This document shows positions 30,821 to 41,980 of a DNA stretch of 64,000 nt, piece by piece. The stretch covers positions 124,001 to 188,000 of the forward strand of contig SWBL01000046.1 of assembly GCA_024195585.1 (NCBI GenBank). Reading direction: 5' to 3'. Position numbers and translations under genes: made by a program. Position 1 is the stretch's first letter. Each line of letters begins with the position of its first letter. The stretch is from Aureobasidium sp. EXF-3400 (Eukaryota > Ascomycota > Dothideomycetes > Dothideales > Saccotheciaceae). Under the pieces are notes generated by a model. The model made no database searches. It saw only the letters and a list, made by a program, of their open reading frames with translations, and had not been told where the DNA came from.

Positions 30821-32869
30821 ATGTTGGACGATCAGAATCGCGTACAAGATGTGGATACCGACGATGAAGAAGTCCAAGATTTCGGCGGTTTCGGAGGAGG
30901 CGATGGGTTTTCTGATTTTACCAAACGCCTACCGGATGACTGCATTGAATACACAATTTTCGTCATCGACTCGAAACTCAAGACCGACTATGCTCGAAGA
31001 GAGAAACTGAAAACGATTCAATTAGCTGCCAACGCTTTACTCAAAACTCCGGACCTCAAAGATTACATCTGGCAACGCGAGAAGTTTCAATTAAACTTGA
31101 TTGATGCCAGGATTGACTCTAACCTCAATGGTACCGAGGCTGGAGAAGGGTCTGAAGAGAAGTTACAGATCCCTGGTCACGATTGTTACCTCCATGGACG
31201 AACCAATTTTGGCGACTCAATAGCAGACGAATGGTTGATTGTGTGGCTTCTTCTCGAACTGAGCCAACGTCATCCTTCGGCTTGGATTCAAGTTCGTGAT
31301 CCCGATGGTGAATTTTTGCTTGCAGAAGCTGCGAATGCTTTGCCAAAATGGTTGGAACCTGAGCTGGCTGACAATCGTGTCTGGGTACATCGCGGACAAC
31401 TTCACATCATACCATTACAACGAAATGCTGGCAGTGGAGCATCGGGACCCACCACTCCGGGAATCTCTGGTCACGTCGACATAGCACAAGCTTTGCTGTT
31501 CTTGCAGCAAACTCCTCATTCGACAATGAATTCGCCCATGATTGAAGAGGAAGCTTTCCACCGCTTGCGAGAATACCCAGCCGCTATCTCTAAGAGCCAA
31601 CATAACGCACTACTGTCTGTTCCTCGTCGCCTCGCTTACCTCCTTCATCGCAACCCAGCATACGTAGCCCCAGCTATTGAGGCGTTCTACCTTCGCGACC
31701 CCATCGCTGTCAAACCCCTAGCCACAAAGGACACAGCGACTCTTTTGTTTGCACCTGAAGATTTCGTTACCATGAGTGTCCGCTTCCCCAAGGTCGGTTA
31801 TGCACAGCTTGTGAGCCAGGATTTCCCACCACCACCAGCTTGGGTAGGTATAACACCTCACATCCACAAGAAACCTGTTCTACTGGGTATGAAGCTATCT
31901 TGTGGCTTTGAAATGATGCTGCATGATCCTCAAAACAAGAACAAGCGCGAAGTCAGAGAGATGAGTATGTTACTGGAAGACGTGGAGGAAGAGGAAGACA
32001 CATTGCCGTCAGATGAAGAGATCAAATCATGGCCGCAGAATGAAGATGACGACAAATGGCTCGATATTGACTTCAACGACTTTGACAAGGAGCTCAAGGG
32101 TCGTAGTGGAGGCGCTGCAACGGACAATATGCCTGAAGGTCAAGGCTTTGGTGACGAGTCAACACAGAAAGACCTGCAAGACATGGTCTCACGCTTCGAA
32201 AAGTTCCTCAATGAAGACGAAGAAACTGGCGCCGAGACTTTCTCCTCTGGCTCTTCAGCCTTTGATTCGGATGATGAAGGCGAAGACGAAGACGATGAAG
32301 GTGAGGACAAAGCCGCCTCTTTCATAGATGCAGAGTTCGAGCAAGCGATGCGCGAAATGATGGGTATGCCTGATACAGAAAAAGAAAACAACGGTCTGAA
32401 TTCAGAAGCCAGAAAACTAGCGCTAGAGATGGAAGACGAGGAAGAGATGGAAAGAGATGACGAAAAGGAAGCAGAACAAATCTGGAAGATGATGCAAGAG
32501 ATTCACGAGGCAAGGAAGAACGGAAGTAATGACAAGAGCAAGGACAAGGGCAAAGGCAAGGCATTCACACCACATGCTGCACCCGATACAAATGCAACTG
32601 GCAAGAATGTCAGATTCGAAGACAAAGTCCGCGAAGACATTGAAAGCAAAAACAAGAATAAAGGCAAAGGGAAAGCAAAGGCACGACCGGTGACCATCGA
32701 TGACGAGAGCAGTGATGATGAAGATCTCCTTGCTGGTGAAGACGGAGACCCGCATTACGAGATGTTGAAGAACATGCTCGAGAGTTTCCAGGGACAAGGT
32801 GGAACGGCTGGACCTGCTGGCAACCTCATGGGTCTGATGGGAATGGGCAGCAAACTGCCACGAAATTAA
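30821..32869 (+). CDS. SGT1/ecdysoneless (ECD) family protein
   Basis: Single-exon 682-residue protein of the SGT1/ecdysoneless family (not the Skp1-associated SGT1). The N-terminal half matches: LPDDCIEYTIFVID, GRTNFGDSIADEWLIVWLLLELS, then ADNRVWVHRGQLHIIPL, and a central FPPPPAWVGITPHI-like region after QLVSQDF. The C-terminal 250 residues are highly acidic (runs of Asp/Glu with Ser), ending in a Lys-rich patch and MGMGSKLPRN. In animals Ecd acts in pre-mRNA splicing and cell-cycle progression, and fungal homologues were first noted as affecting glycolytic gene expression. Start chosen at 30821 because it is the first ATG in this frame; upstream codons are open only to a GTG at 30806. Confidence 0.88.
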   Translation: MLDDQNRVQDVDTDDEEVQDFGGFGGGDGFSDFTKRLPDDCIEYTIFVIDSKLKTDYARREKLKTIQLAANALLKTPDLKDYIWQREKFQLNLIDARIDSNLNGTEAGEGSEEKLQIPGHDCYLHGRTNFGDSIADEWLIVWLLLELSQRHPSAWIQVRDPDGEFLLAEAANALPKWLEPELADNRVWVHRGQLHIIPLQRNAGSGASGPTTPGISGHVDIAQALLFLQQTPHSTMNSPMIEEEAFHRLREYPAAISKSQHNALLSVPRRLAYLLHRNPAYVAPAIEAFYLRDPIAVKPLATKDTATLLFAPEDFVTMSVRFPKVGYAQLVSQDFPPPPAWVGITPHIHKKPVLLGMKLSCGFEMMLHDPQNKNKREVREMSMLLEDVEEEEDTLPSDEEIKSWPQNEDDDKWLDIDFNDFDKELKGRSGGAATDNMPEGQGFGDESTQKDLQDMVSRFEKFLNEDEETGAETFSSGSSAFDSDDEGEDEDDEGEDKAASFIDAEFEQAMREMMGMPDTEKENNGLNSEARKLALEMEDEEEMERDDEKEAEQIWKMMQEIHEARKNGSNDKSKDKGKGKAFTPHAAPDTNATGKNVRFEDKVREDIESKNKNKGKGKAKARPVTIDDESSDDEDLLAGEDGDPHYEMLKNMLESFQGQGGTAGPAGNLMGLMGMGSKLPRN

Positions 32870-33317
32870 GACGAAAGACGGCCTGAGCTTAGCTCACGTA
32901 GTAGAAATTCAGACGCCACCAAAAATTCGGAGAGGGAGCTCAAAATGGCGAAATCAAACACTCTGATGCTGCACTTAACAGCAAACAACTTGGTAACAAT
33001 GAAGTCTAGAGGTTTTGAGACATCGGCAAAATCTCTTCGAACATCTACTACTAGGAATGGCATCATCATCATAGGCAGATAGTGAAAGTGGTCAGGTGAA
33101 AGAAGAGACAATCAAGCATCATTGCTTTTGTCGTGCAGAAGAAAATGATTCCTGTGTCGGTCGAAAGTGCTTCGGCTTCCAGTATCACTTTCATCTCTGT
33201 TGTTTCACTGCAAAAAAGCTCATCACCATCACCAACGCTCATCCTTTTATTTATTGCCGCAAACATCCCACTTCCAAGCACCAACACCATCCTTCGTCCA
33301 TCACACCTCCATACACC
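32870..33317. other. Intergenic, promoter of the F-box-like gene
   Basis: About 450 bases. A frame continuous with the next gene is open from 33096, but its sequence (His/Cys/Lys-rich) lacks domain character, so I treat it as 5' UTR. Confidence 0.4.
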
Positions 33318-34295
33318 ATGGCCCGCCTGACCGACTTGCCGCCTGAGGTCAGACTAAAGATCTATGATCTCCTGCTGATCGATCCTATCCGCGATGGATT
33401 GCGCATCACCATGACATTCGATCCTCTCGACAACAACAAGATAACTTGGGGCCGCACTCGCTGTGCTCAAACCGAGCAGCCGCACAAAGAAGGCCACTCC
33501 GCTGAACCCTGCTGTGTCGATGTACCGCCATGCACACTGCACCACCTCGACTTCACCGACTTGTGGTCTCTCGCTACGACTAGCAGGATCTTTTATGTGG
33601 AAGCGACCCCGACAATTTACAACAATGCAGATCTTGTTTACTCCTCCGGCAAATTAACTTCTGACCCTAGTATGCAGAGCTGCCTTCTTGCCTTCGCGCC
33701 ACTCAGCCGCTACTTTGAGGAACACAGCCTTACGACCAAAGCCATGCTCGACTCTCTGGTGATTTGGGAAAAATTTGCAACCATGTCTGCCCGGGACATG
33801 AAGCTTGTTGTTGATATCGTCAACTTTCACCTGCCTAACTTGCGCGTCTTTGGTTACCATGTCAGTGAAGACGCCGCAAGCTCGCGTCCAAATCGCAGCT
33901 TTTGTCGCACCTTCAGCACCTTACAGCCTTTGGCTTGTCTTAGGGCCAGAATTCGCCCATTTGTCTATCTACCTGTTCCTGCAGGATTGATACTCAACAA
34001 GGTATCATCACATCTGACATCAAACACAAAGAAACGTTTTTACGGGGACTGTTTCATGAAATCCATCGATGCAAGAGTCAAGGGTCGTCGTGCCATGCAT
34101 GATTATCATGAAGCAGCGCTGCAACACGGTCATTATCTCCAAGCTACTCTTGCCCTTCGCTCAGCATCAACTACAAAAAAGCAGGTCAGCGAAGAGACCG
34201 CTCTGATCGAGAAGAATCTGGTCAGAATGCAGCTGCATGCTGATAAGGAGAGGGCCTTTCGCAAGATGAATCAGTACACTCGTCGTTTCAAATGA
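33318..34295 (+). CDS. F-box-like domain protein of unknown function
   Basis: 325-residue protein starting at MARLTDLPPEVRLKIYDLLL, the short N-terminal motif shared by many fungal F-box/2EXR-type proteins. It continues with a region containing LDFTDLWSLATTSRIFYVEA, another common element in this group. The remainder is rich in Leu/Arg helices with no catalytic motif. Such proteins are often substrate receptors of SCF ubiquitin ligases, but the weak F-box and absence of a known recognition domain leave its function open. The ATG at 33318 sits in ACCATGG, a good fungal start context. Confidence 0.7.
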   Translation: MARLTDLPPEVRLKIYDLLLIDPIRDGLRITMTFDPLDNNKITWGRTRCAQTEQPHKEGHSAEPCCVDVPPCTLHHLDFTDLWSLATTSRIFYVEATPTIYNNADLVYSSGKLTSDPSMQSCLLAFAPLSRYFEEHSLTTKAMLDSLVIWEKFATMSARDMKLVVDIVNFHLPNLRVFGYHVSEDAASSRPNRSFCRTFSTLQPLACLRARIRPFVYLPVPAGLILNKVSSHLTSNTKKRFYGDCFMKSIDARVKGRRAMHDYHEAALQHGHYLQATLALRSASTTKKQVSEETALIEKNLVRMQLHADKERAFRKMNQYTRRFK

Positions 34296-34600
34296 CGTTT
34301 GTGTCTCGAAGGGGTACTGGCAGCCATAAGCAGAACGTTAGGCCACCGAAGGAAGAAGCATGCGAGAGCGGTCTTGAGAAGGGCCTGGAGAGCAGGCATA
34401 TATGTACTATCATCATGGCTAAGCAAGAAGAAGTAAGAGACTGACATCGACCCTTTGCACATGATCTGCACAGGGCAAGCTACGTCCCATACGAGACTTG
34501 CGGTCTTGCACGAGGTTTCACAAAGCTTAGACGAGCCTTACACAGAACAATGGCACAGAAATGACATCCAAATCATTAGACGAAGTACCAATACTCAAAT
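34296..34600. other. Intergenic between convergent genes
   Basis: 305 bases separating two convergent stop codons. No feature seen. Confidence 0.4.
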
Positions 34601-36208
34601 TCAGACAACGAATCTCCAGGCTGCTCCCCTACCCATTCTAACTTGCGGCTTGTACCCAGTATCCAACATCCTCTGCTGCACCGTCCAGTGCAAATTTGGT
34701 TCTAGTTCCTGCACAGCTCTGTGTCGTCCCAAGTTCATCCTCACTTTCTTTAACCAAGTATCCTCGTCCTTTGATTGGAAGCGAACCTTGATCGGCCACA
34801 GCTCCAAGATCCACCAGAACTTTTCTTGAACGAGTTGATCGTTAATCGGTGCGATAGCGTCAAAGTAGTCTTCAATCTGTTCTGGCATCCAGTGTTCGGA
34901 TCTCTTGCGTTTTTCGATATCTTCGTAGAGATTGAGGTTGTAGAGGCCGTCTTCGTGATCACTGTCTTGGGCTTCGAGAAGGGTGGAGCGGCGAGAAATT
35001 GGTGCGAGCTCGCCTTGGTGGTACTTCTCCATTGTGTTTGGAGAGGGTCCTACTGTTGGTCTTTCGAGTCTTTGGTAGGAGGGATAGAGCATGTGCACGT
35101 CAAGGCCTTCTTCAGCCAGTCGGTGAGTATCGAAGATAATGCCTGTGTTGCACTCGAAGCATTGTCGTATCATCCACCGGAGAGGGATTTGAGATGCCTT
35201 GTGGCGCTCTTCGTTCGCGACTGCGCCGCCGCCCACATCGGCATGACAACCTGAAAACCAGACTTCGAGGCAATCGACCTCTCGTGTAGCTTTAGAGACA
35301 TAGGAATCTTTCCTCATTGAGCTGGGCTGGTAGCCAGTGTATGTGTCGGCAGTGCTGCTGGATTCCAGTCTCTGCCGTGGAGATTGAGATTGTCCTTCAG
35401 TGGCTGCTTTCGTGACCCATTTGGAGTCTGAATCTGTATGATCTTTCTGCTGGTAACGGCATACTTTGAACTTTGCTCTGTGCTCGTCCAAAGCCATGGC
35501 ATGTCTGAAGTAGCTTGGTTTGTTTCTCGGTGTGCTGCTCAGTGGCAGTTTTCGTGGGATAAACCCGACACTGGCGACACTATCAAACACTCCAACGAAG
35601 TGGACATTGACATCCATGCAGAAAGTTCGCTTGAATTCAGAACTCATGTCCCATCCTTGCTGAGTGTCGTCTTTGTAGAATTTGTACGCAAATGGTACCT
35701 GAGCTCGATTGTGCGCCGGAAGAAGCCCGACTTTGTGAAGCATGCCAGCTAGGCAACGAGCAGTGTACGCACCTCTCGAGAAACCGAAGAGACAGATGTT
35801 GTCGCCTTCGCGGTAGGTTTGCATGAGGAAGCGGTAAGCATCTCTCACGTGTACACCGAGGCCACTGCCAATTGCCATATCAACAGCAGCAGCGATGCCA
35901 TTGCTCAGTCCTCCGGCATTGTATGTGCCAATACCACTTTGGTAGTATGTAATCTGGTGTGAATCGTCTTTCTTGAGGCAGCTGACGAGATGTACAATGT
36001 TACTGTTATCGCCGTCGAATTTGTCGCCAGTGCCATCTAGACAGATGATCAGAGTACGGCCTTTTGTCGTTGTTCCATTCTCGGTAGCATGGATGTATCT
36101 GGGCAGTTGAAATGTGCTTGGTCTGGCGGTGGCTTTCTCCGAAGGTATAGCTGAGATTGGTGACACATCGGGACACGTTTGTATGGGGTATGAGACGCGA
36201 CGCTCCAT
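34601..36208 (-). CDS. DUF2235 alpha/beta hydrolase
   Basis: 535 residues from the Met at 36208 (MERRVSYPIQT); an in-frame Met at 36424 would add 72 residues of less protein-like sequence. The DUF2235 signature is clear: LIICLDGTGDKFDGDNSNIV, then TYYQSGIGT, DAYRFLMQTYREGDNICLF and the nucleophile elbow GFSRGAYTAR. A later CHADVGGG supplies the expected acid/His region. The family comprises uncharacterised alpha/beta hydrolases, including relatives of bacterial type VI lipase effectors; fungal copies are common and of unknown substrate. No signal peptide or membrane helix is visible, so cytoplasmic location is likely. Confidence 0.88.
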   Translation of the reverse strand: MERRVSYPIQTCPDVSPISAIPSEKATARPSTFQLPRYIHATENGTTTKGRTLIICLDGTGDKFDGDNSNIVHLVSCLKKDDSHQITYYQSGIGTYNAGGLSNGIAAAVDMAIGSGLGVHVRDAYRFLMQTYREGDNICLFGFSRGAYTARCLAGMLHKVGLLPAHNRAQVPFAYKFYKDDTQQGWDMSSEFKRTFCMDVNVHFVGVFDSVASVGFIPRKLPLSSTPRNKPSYFRHAMALDEHRAKFKVCRYQQKDHTDSDSKWVTKAATEGQSQSPRQRLESSSTADTYTGYQPSSMRKDSYVSKATREVDCLEVWFSGCHADVGGGAVANEERHKASQIPLRWMIRQCFECNTGIIFDTHRLAEEGLDVHMLYPSYQRLERPTVGPSPNTMEKYHQGELAPISRRSTLLEAQDSDHEDGLYNLNLYEDIEKRKRSEHWMPEQIEDYFDAIAPINDQLVQEKFWWILELWPIKVRFQSKDEDTWLKKVRMNLGRHRAVQELEPNLHWTVQQRMLDTGYKPQVRMGRGAAWRFVV

Positions 36209-37766
36209 CGTTGCAGAGCCTTGACTGTGAATTGCAAAAGACTCAATCAATCCAATGGATTTGCGAAGAGCATGCGGAAGAGCAGGCGGCAGATATTGGC
36301 GTCGGCTCACATCGTATACCATGTCATTGTCCGCGTGCCTCTGGTCCCATCCACGCACACTGTCAATTACCAATAAATCAGTGCTCCGAACAAATCCAGT
36401 TGGTAGGTTGCAGATCCCAAGCATTTTCCAGGATCGCGGTAGCGTCCCGATCCGCTTTTACCAAACATGTGTGATCTACCAGCGAGCACGATCTCGCGAC
36501 CCACATGGTTTAGTGTTAGCGCAGAACACCGCACTGCTGCTGTACAACGACAACCCTCGAAAAGCCAAACGATGGTGCGTTTACCTTATCTGGAAGCCAG
36601 ATGAGCTCCACCATGTCGTACTGCAGAGACATTTGTTGAGTTTTATAGTGACTTGCATCAGAAGAGAGCGACAAGTCGAGCGATAATACGTGGCAGGAAC
36701 CAATCAGCTGGCAAGACCTTGGAGCTGAAAATGTTCAGTCGTGTGAAGATCAGCCACTCAATGCGACATCACAAACAATGGTTGCTGACAGCTTCTGGCG
36801 AAGTCCGTACCAGCGTTGTTGCCCAGACGGACCCTTGCAAGATCTGCTCTCGCTTCGGGGTATAGTCCTGTCGCTATACCTGCACAGAGCAAAAGTCAGT
36901 ATTTGCTCCAGTCAGGTCAAAGAATTCTCATTCCAAGCAGCGAAGAGATGGTGCAGAAACGATATTCGCCTATCTGACGCTAGCAAGGTAGGTGTGTCCT
37001 CATGCACGAGCGTTGTGGAGAGCTGATATCGTCTTTTTGTGCACTCCTGGCGTACCGTAGCTTCAAGCTGCGAAAGCTGGTGCGTGCACGTTTTTTTCCA
37101 CGACTCATTTGGGACAATAGCTTCTACAAACCAATGATCTACCTCTACGATCTTTCTCAATGACTATGCATGATCGATTTTAGGGAGACCGTTGTATCTA
37201 CTGGATGAACGTCAAATGTCTTTGCTTCGAAGATCATACGACTACTGCACGCCTGCGACACCAGCTGAGGTTGAGATTACACCGCCGATACACCACCATT
37301 ACGGCATTAAGCTTCATGTCATCGCGCTGCGAGTTTTTCGCTGAGCCAGTAGTTCTGCTATTTTTCCTCTTTCGTTGTCGATCAACATGCCTCCCCCGCC
37401 TCAACAGCTATCTGTCTACGCACGAGACGTAGCACGACAAGCCCCGACCAATCGTTGGACACGAATCACAGGATAACCATTGTCATGCGAGCATGCTATG
37501 AGATCAACGTAGTGATAGCCACTAGATTCGCTTTGCTGATCCCTACAATTCCGAGAGCCATGTGAAAGTTCATTGCGTTCACGGGTCATTGACTAATCTA
37601 GGAAATGATGATCAGAGCTCGCAGCGATGCAAAGACAAGACGAATTAGTTGACAGTATATCTGTAGACAACTCCGTCTCCTGTCATGCAGAACTCTTGTG
37701 AAACTTCATTCTTGATTGTTACTGACATCCCTCCAATCTTCTCTGTACTCTACTAAGACCACAATC
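36209..37766. other. 1.56-kb intergenic region between divergent genes
   Basis: Lies between the DUF2235 hydrolase (minus) and the Ppo oxygenase (plus). Short frames only. No repeats or RNA-gene signatures seen; both promoters should be here. Confidence 0.4.
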
Positions 37767-40700
37767 ATGGCGGTCGGTCAGCTCAAGTCATTGATCGGAT
37801 CAATCAGGAGAAAGCCTTCCACCGCTCCAGACCGCAAGACGAATGCCGAAGCAGAGCTGAGCCCTATCAACGAGAAGACTTCGATCCTTCATGATATCAC
37901 ACACATGGGCGTGAAGAACGTGAGCACCGCGGCTCAAGGCTTGACGACAATCGCATCTGGTGAGCCCATGGACGACAAAGAGCTGTTGCTTGAACATGGT
38001 GTGGCTGCACTACAATCTGCACCACCCAACAGTGGACTTTCTGCAATGGTGTCAGAAGGTTTCATCAAGATGCTATACAACGACCTACCTCACCCACCAG
38101 TGACTCTGGCTGGCCCAACGGCTAGATACAGAAGACACGATGGCGGCAACAACAACCCTTGGAATCCCGAGATGGGCAAGGCAGGAAGTCCCTACAGTCG
38201 AAGCGTCCCACCAATGAGGCCGAAAGGACCGAATCTTCCTGATCCCGAGCTTGTCTTTGAGCAACTGCTCAAGAGAAAAGGACCATTCCGTGAGCATCCC
38301 TCTGGTCTCAACAGATTGTTCTTTTCCTTCGCCACAATCGTCATTCACGAATGTTTCCAAACCTCTCGAACAGACCATTGGATCAACGAAACTTCCAGTT
38401 ATGTTGATTTGAGTACTCTATACGGAAACACAGAAGTCGAACAAGAGCGTGTACGCACTTATGAGAATGGAACGATATACCCAGACTCGATCGCCTCCGA
38501 AAGAATCATGATGATGCCACCTGGTGTCATTGCAGTCTTGGTGATGTTTTCGAGAAACCATAACAGCATTGCTCACTCGTTGTTCTCCATTAATGAAGAT
38601 GGCAAGTATAAGGCCTGGGAGACTCTGAATGAGAAGGAGAGAGTCGAGTAAGTCAAGACAAGTCATAGGTACTGAGGCAGATCGCCACTGACAACGACAT
38701 AGACAAGACGAAGACATCTTCCAGCTTGCTCGTAACATCAACGTCGGCTTTTTCGCTACTGTTGTTCTCAAAGATTACGTTGCAGCCATCTTGAACACTC
38801 CAAGAGCCAACTCAGAGTGGTCTCTCGACCTTGGTGCTGAAATCAAGCAAGCCGGCCAACGCCTAGAACGTGGTACTGGCAATGTCGTCTCTGTTGAATT
38901 TGCTGTTCTTTACCACTGGCACGCAGCTTTAAGTGCTGCTGATGCAGATTGGATGGAAAAGCTGCTAAGAGACAACCTTCCTGGACTTGAATCGGTAGAC
39001 GACGTCACACCGGATATGTTTAAGGAGGTTGTCAAGACCGAGGGCCACAAGCTGAAAGACACTCTGCCTAGAAACTGGACTTTTGGAGGCCTCAAAAGAA
39101 AACCAAATGGCATGTTTGACGATGTTGACCTCGCAGAGATCATCAAGGATTGTATTGAGTCACCAGCGCATGCTTTTGGTGCCCATGGAACACCCGCAAG
39201 TTTGAAGATTGTGGATATCATGGGGATGCTCCAAGCTCGCGACAAGTTCCAGGTCTGCACAATGAACGAGTAAGTTACAAGAGAGGAAATGCTAGACAAA
39301 GATACTGACATTCTTAGGTTCCGCCGCTACCTGAACTTGAAGGCATACGCAAACTTCGAAGAGTGGAACCCAGATAAAGAGGTTGCCAGGGCTGCAGAGC
39401 TCCTTTACGGCCACATTGATAATCTTGAACTGTATCCAGGACTCATGGCCGAAGTCACCAAACCCGCCATGGCTGGCAGTGGTGTTTGTCCAGGCCAAAC
39501 TACCGGACGTGGCATCCTTGACGATGCCGTTGCCCTAGTCAGAGGAGACCGCTTCCTCAGTTACGACTTCAACAGTTCTACATTGACGAATTGGGGTGTC
39601 GCCAAGCTTAGCGTCTCTCCGCCAGGGGCTTATGGAGGCATGCTTCCGCAATTGCTTCTTTCGGGACTGCCCAATGCCTTCACCGGCACATCTTCTTACG
39701 CTCTGTTGCCTTTCTATACACCAAAGGCTGCAGCAGGCATTCTGAAGGGCAACGGAGTGATTGATCAGTATGACCTCACCAGGCCTAAAAGTGACAGATC
39801 CATCGTATCGATACACACACAAGAAGGTTGCAAGAAGGTCTTTGAGGACCGTGAGAGCTTCCGCGTCATGTATCAGGCGGCAATCAGGCAATGCACCGAT
39901 GGTCACGACTTTATGATCGGATGGGATCAGCAGAAGAAGCACGACGACAGATCAAAGATTCTTCACAAAGTCTTCTTTGAAGAGGACTTTGAAGCAAACG
40001 TCACGAAGTTCTTCCGCACGAATGTTGCAAGACTTATCTCAAAGAGTTCGCTCAAGTACCAAGGTACTAGACGGTCAATCGACATTGTCCGAGACGTTAC
40101 CAATGTCACACCTATTCTCTGGCTGGCGGAGAGATTTGCAATTCCAATCAAGGATGCAGAGCATCCTCGAGGCCTGTTGTCGGTCCCTGAGCTCTTCGGT
40201 ATCTACTTGGTCTTGTTCATGTACCAGAGTTTCAACATTCAACCTCTGGTTGAAACCACACTTCGCGAAGGAGCTACTAAAGTTGCGCCAATCTTGCGCA
40301 AGATTCTGAGAGCTCATCTTGAAACTCAGCAGGGAGTCAAGGAATCAGTCGTGGACTGGCTTGCTAAGGGCACAGCATACGAGGTTGGCCCAGATGCAGA
40401 TCGCATCTACCATGCTCTGAACGCCACAAAGCTTCCCATGGGTGATTTGGTCGGTGACTGTATCGGCATGGGTGCTCCAGTCGCAGGCAACATCACTCAA
40501 CAAGCATCTCTGCTCATTGACCTCTTCCTCAGTCCTGGTTACGAGGTCTACAAAGATCGCATCGTCGAGCTTGCTCACAGAGAGGACCCAGCAGCAGAGC
40601 GCGAGCTTCAAGGCTTCGTCTTCGAAGGCATGCGTCATGCAGGTGTAGTCCCTGGCCTGCCTCGCGTGGCATCCCAGGATGTGACTGTCAATGACGGCAC

Positions 40701-41061
40701 CCGCGGACCAATCCACATCAAAGCCAACCAAACCGTCTTGATTGCAACGTCCAAGGCATCCATGGATCCTATGGCATTTCCCAACCCAGAGAAACTGGAC
40801 CCTCATCGTCCACTCAGCTCTTATATCCTTCTTGGTCATGGCTTGCATTACTGCTTTGGTGCGAGATTGGTCGGTGTGTCATTGGCCGCAACTTTGAAGG
40901 AAGTCTTCAAATTGAAGAACTTGCGTCGTGCGCAAGGTCGCGCTGGGCAATTCTCAGTTGTTGAGCATGAGGTTGCTGGGGTCAAGATGAGACAATATCT
41001 CGATGCTTCATCGAAGGAGTCGCCGATTCCCACTACGCTGACTTTTGAGTATGACGAGTAG
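37767..41061 (+). CDS. Ppo-type fatty-acid oxygenase (dioxygenase-P450 fusion, linoleate diol synthase family)
   Basis: Three exons (37767-38647, 38703-39269, 39318-41061), 3,192 nt, 1,063 residues. The N-terminal heme dioxygenase domain has the distal His194 in IVIHECFQT, ETSSYVDLSTLYG, and the catalytic pair Tyr364/His367 in YHWH. The C-terminal P450-like domain has EGMRHAG and the heme loop GHGLHYCFG with Cys995 present, so it can in principle act as a hydroperoxide isomerase (diol synthase) rather than only a 10-dioxygenase, which lacks that Cys. GNITQQA keeps the Asn/Gln pair found in the diol-synthase helix. These enzymes convert oleic/linoleic acid to psi-factor oxylipins controlling sporulation and secondary metabolism. 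It lies at the left of the accessory region. Confidence 0.93.
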
Positions 41062-41980
41062 AAAGATTTGAAAATGCAACGAATTGCAATCCCCAGTAAT
41101 GAAATCTCAGGACAGGACACAATCGTTTCGCGGTCCACCTTCCGGTTCCCCTCCTCTTTCAAATGGATTTCACCCCATCCGCAGCCTGCCAAGCTGCTTC
41201 CATGCTACGCTTGATGCAGTATGACTCTATTCCACGTGATAATCCTAGCTGTCTATGGGACAGAGTAAACCCTTTCAAGGCTGGTTCCATGCATAGCGGG
41301 TGGCCTCGGAAGTCAGCGAATCACAAGGCAGGCCAGTTGATTTCTTTGGAGGAGAGCAGAAGTTGGGAGGTGGACCTCGAAAAAATGTATCTTTTCGAAA
41401 TTATTTCAGACACTAATTTATTGCTCTTCGCTGGTGGTGCGGCAGACGGAAGAAGCAAGATAAATTGGCAACAGACTTGAATTTAGGACTGGCTTTACAG
41501 TTGATGAACGCCGCTCCTTCCTATTGTTGGCATCGCGTTTATTTGAACAAGCCTGCCTTGTCAGGCAGCCGCGAAGCTTTTGCTTTTTTCTTGGCTACAT
41601 GTATCAGACCTCTCTGACAATGATTATCCACGCACGAAACCCCAACTTTGCAGCTATGCCGACACCAAATCTCAGAACAATAGTGATATTTGATGGAAGT
41701 CATCCTCACTTGATACCAAACTTAGCTGGATACAAATTCTTTTGTGGTCGCGGACGCGGGACTTATGAGTCTACATCTTGCGGGTCAAGCAAATCGAAGC
41801 CTGCGGCTGATCCACGGCAAGCCATCTGCAGACCAGGCTCTAGATGCATATCCGGTTCACCGTACATACTCCTGGGTATTTATAGCTCAGCCTCGTCCAG
41901 CTCCAGCATAGATAAGGGAACCGTACACACGCGACATTTCGAGTTGCCCGTCTCTTGTCTTGACACTACACTTTTGAAAG
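41062..41980. other. Intergenic, nothing recognised
   Basis: About 0.9 kb; a frame at 41524-42000 overlaps the next gene's start and has no domain. A TATTTATAG-type element near 41877-41885 may be the TATA box of the DUF3176 gene. Confidence 0.35.
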
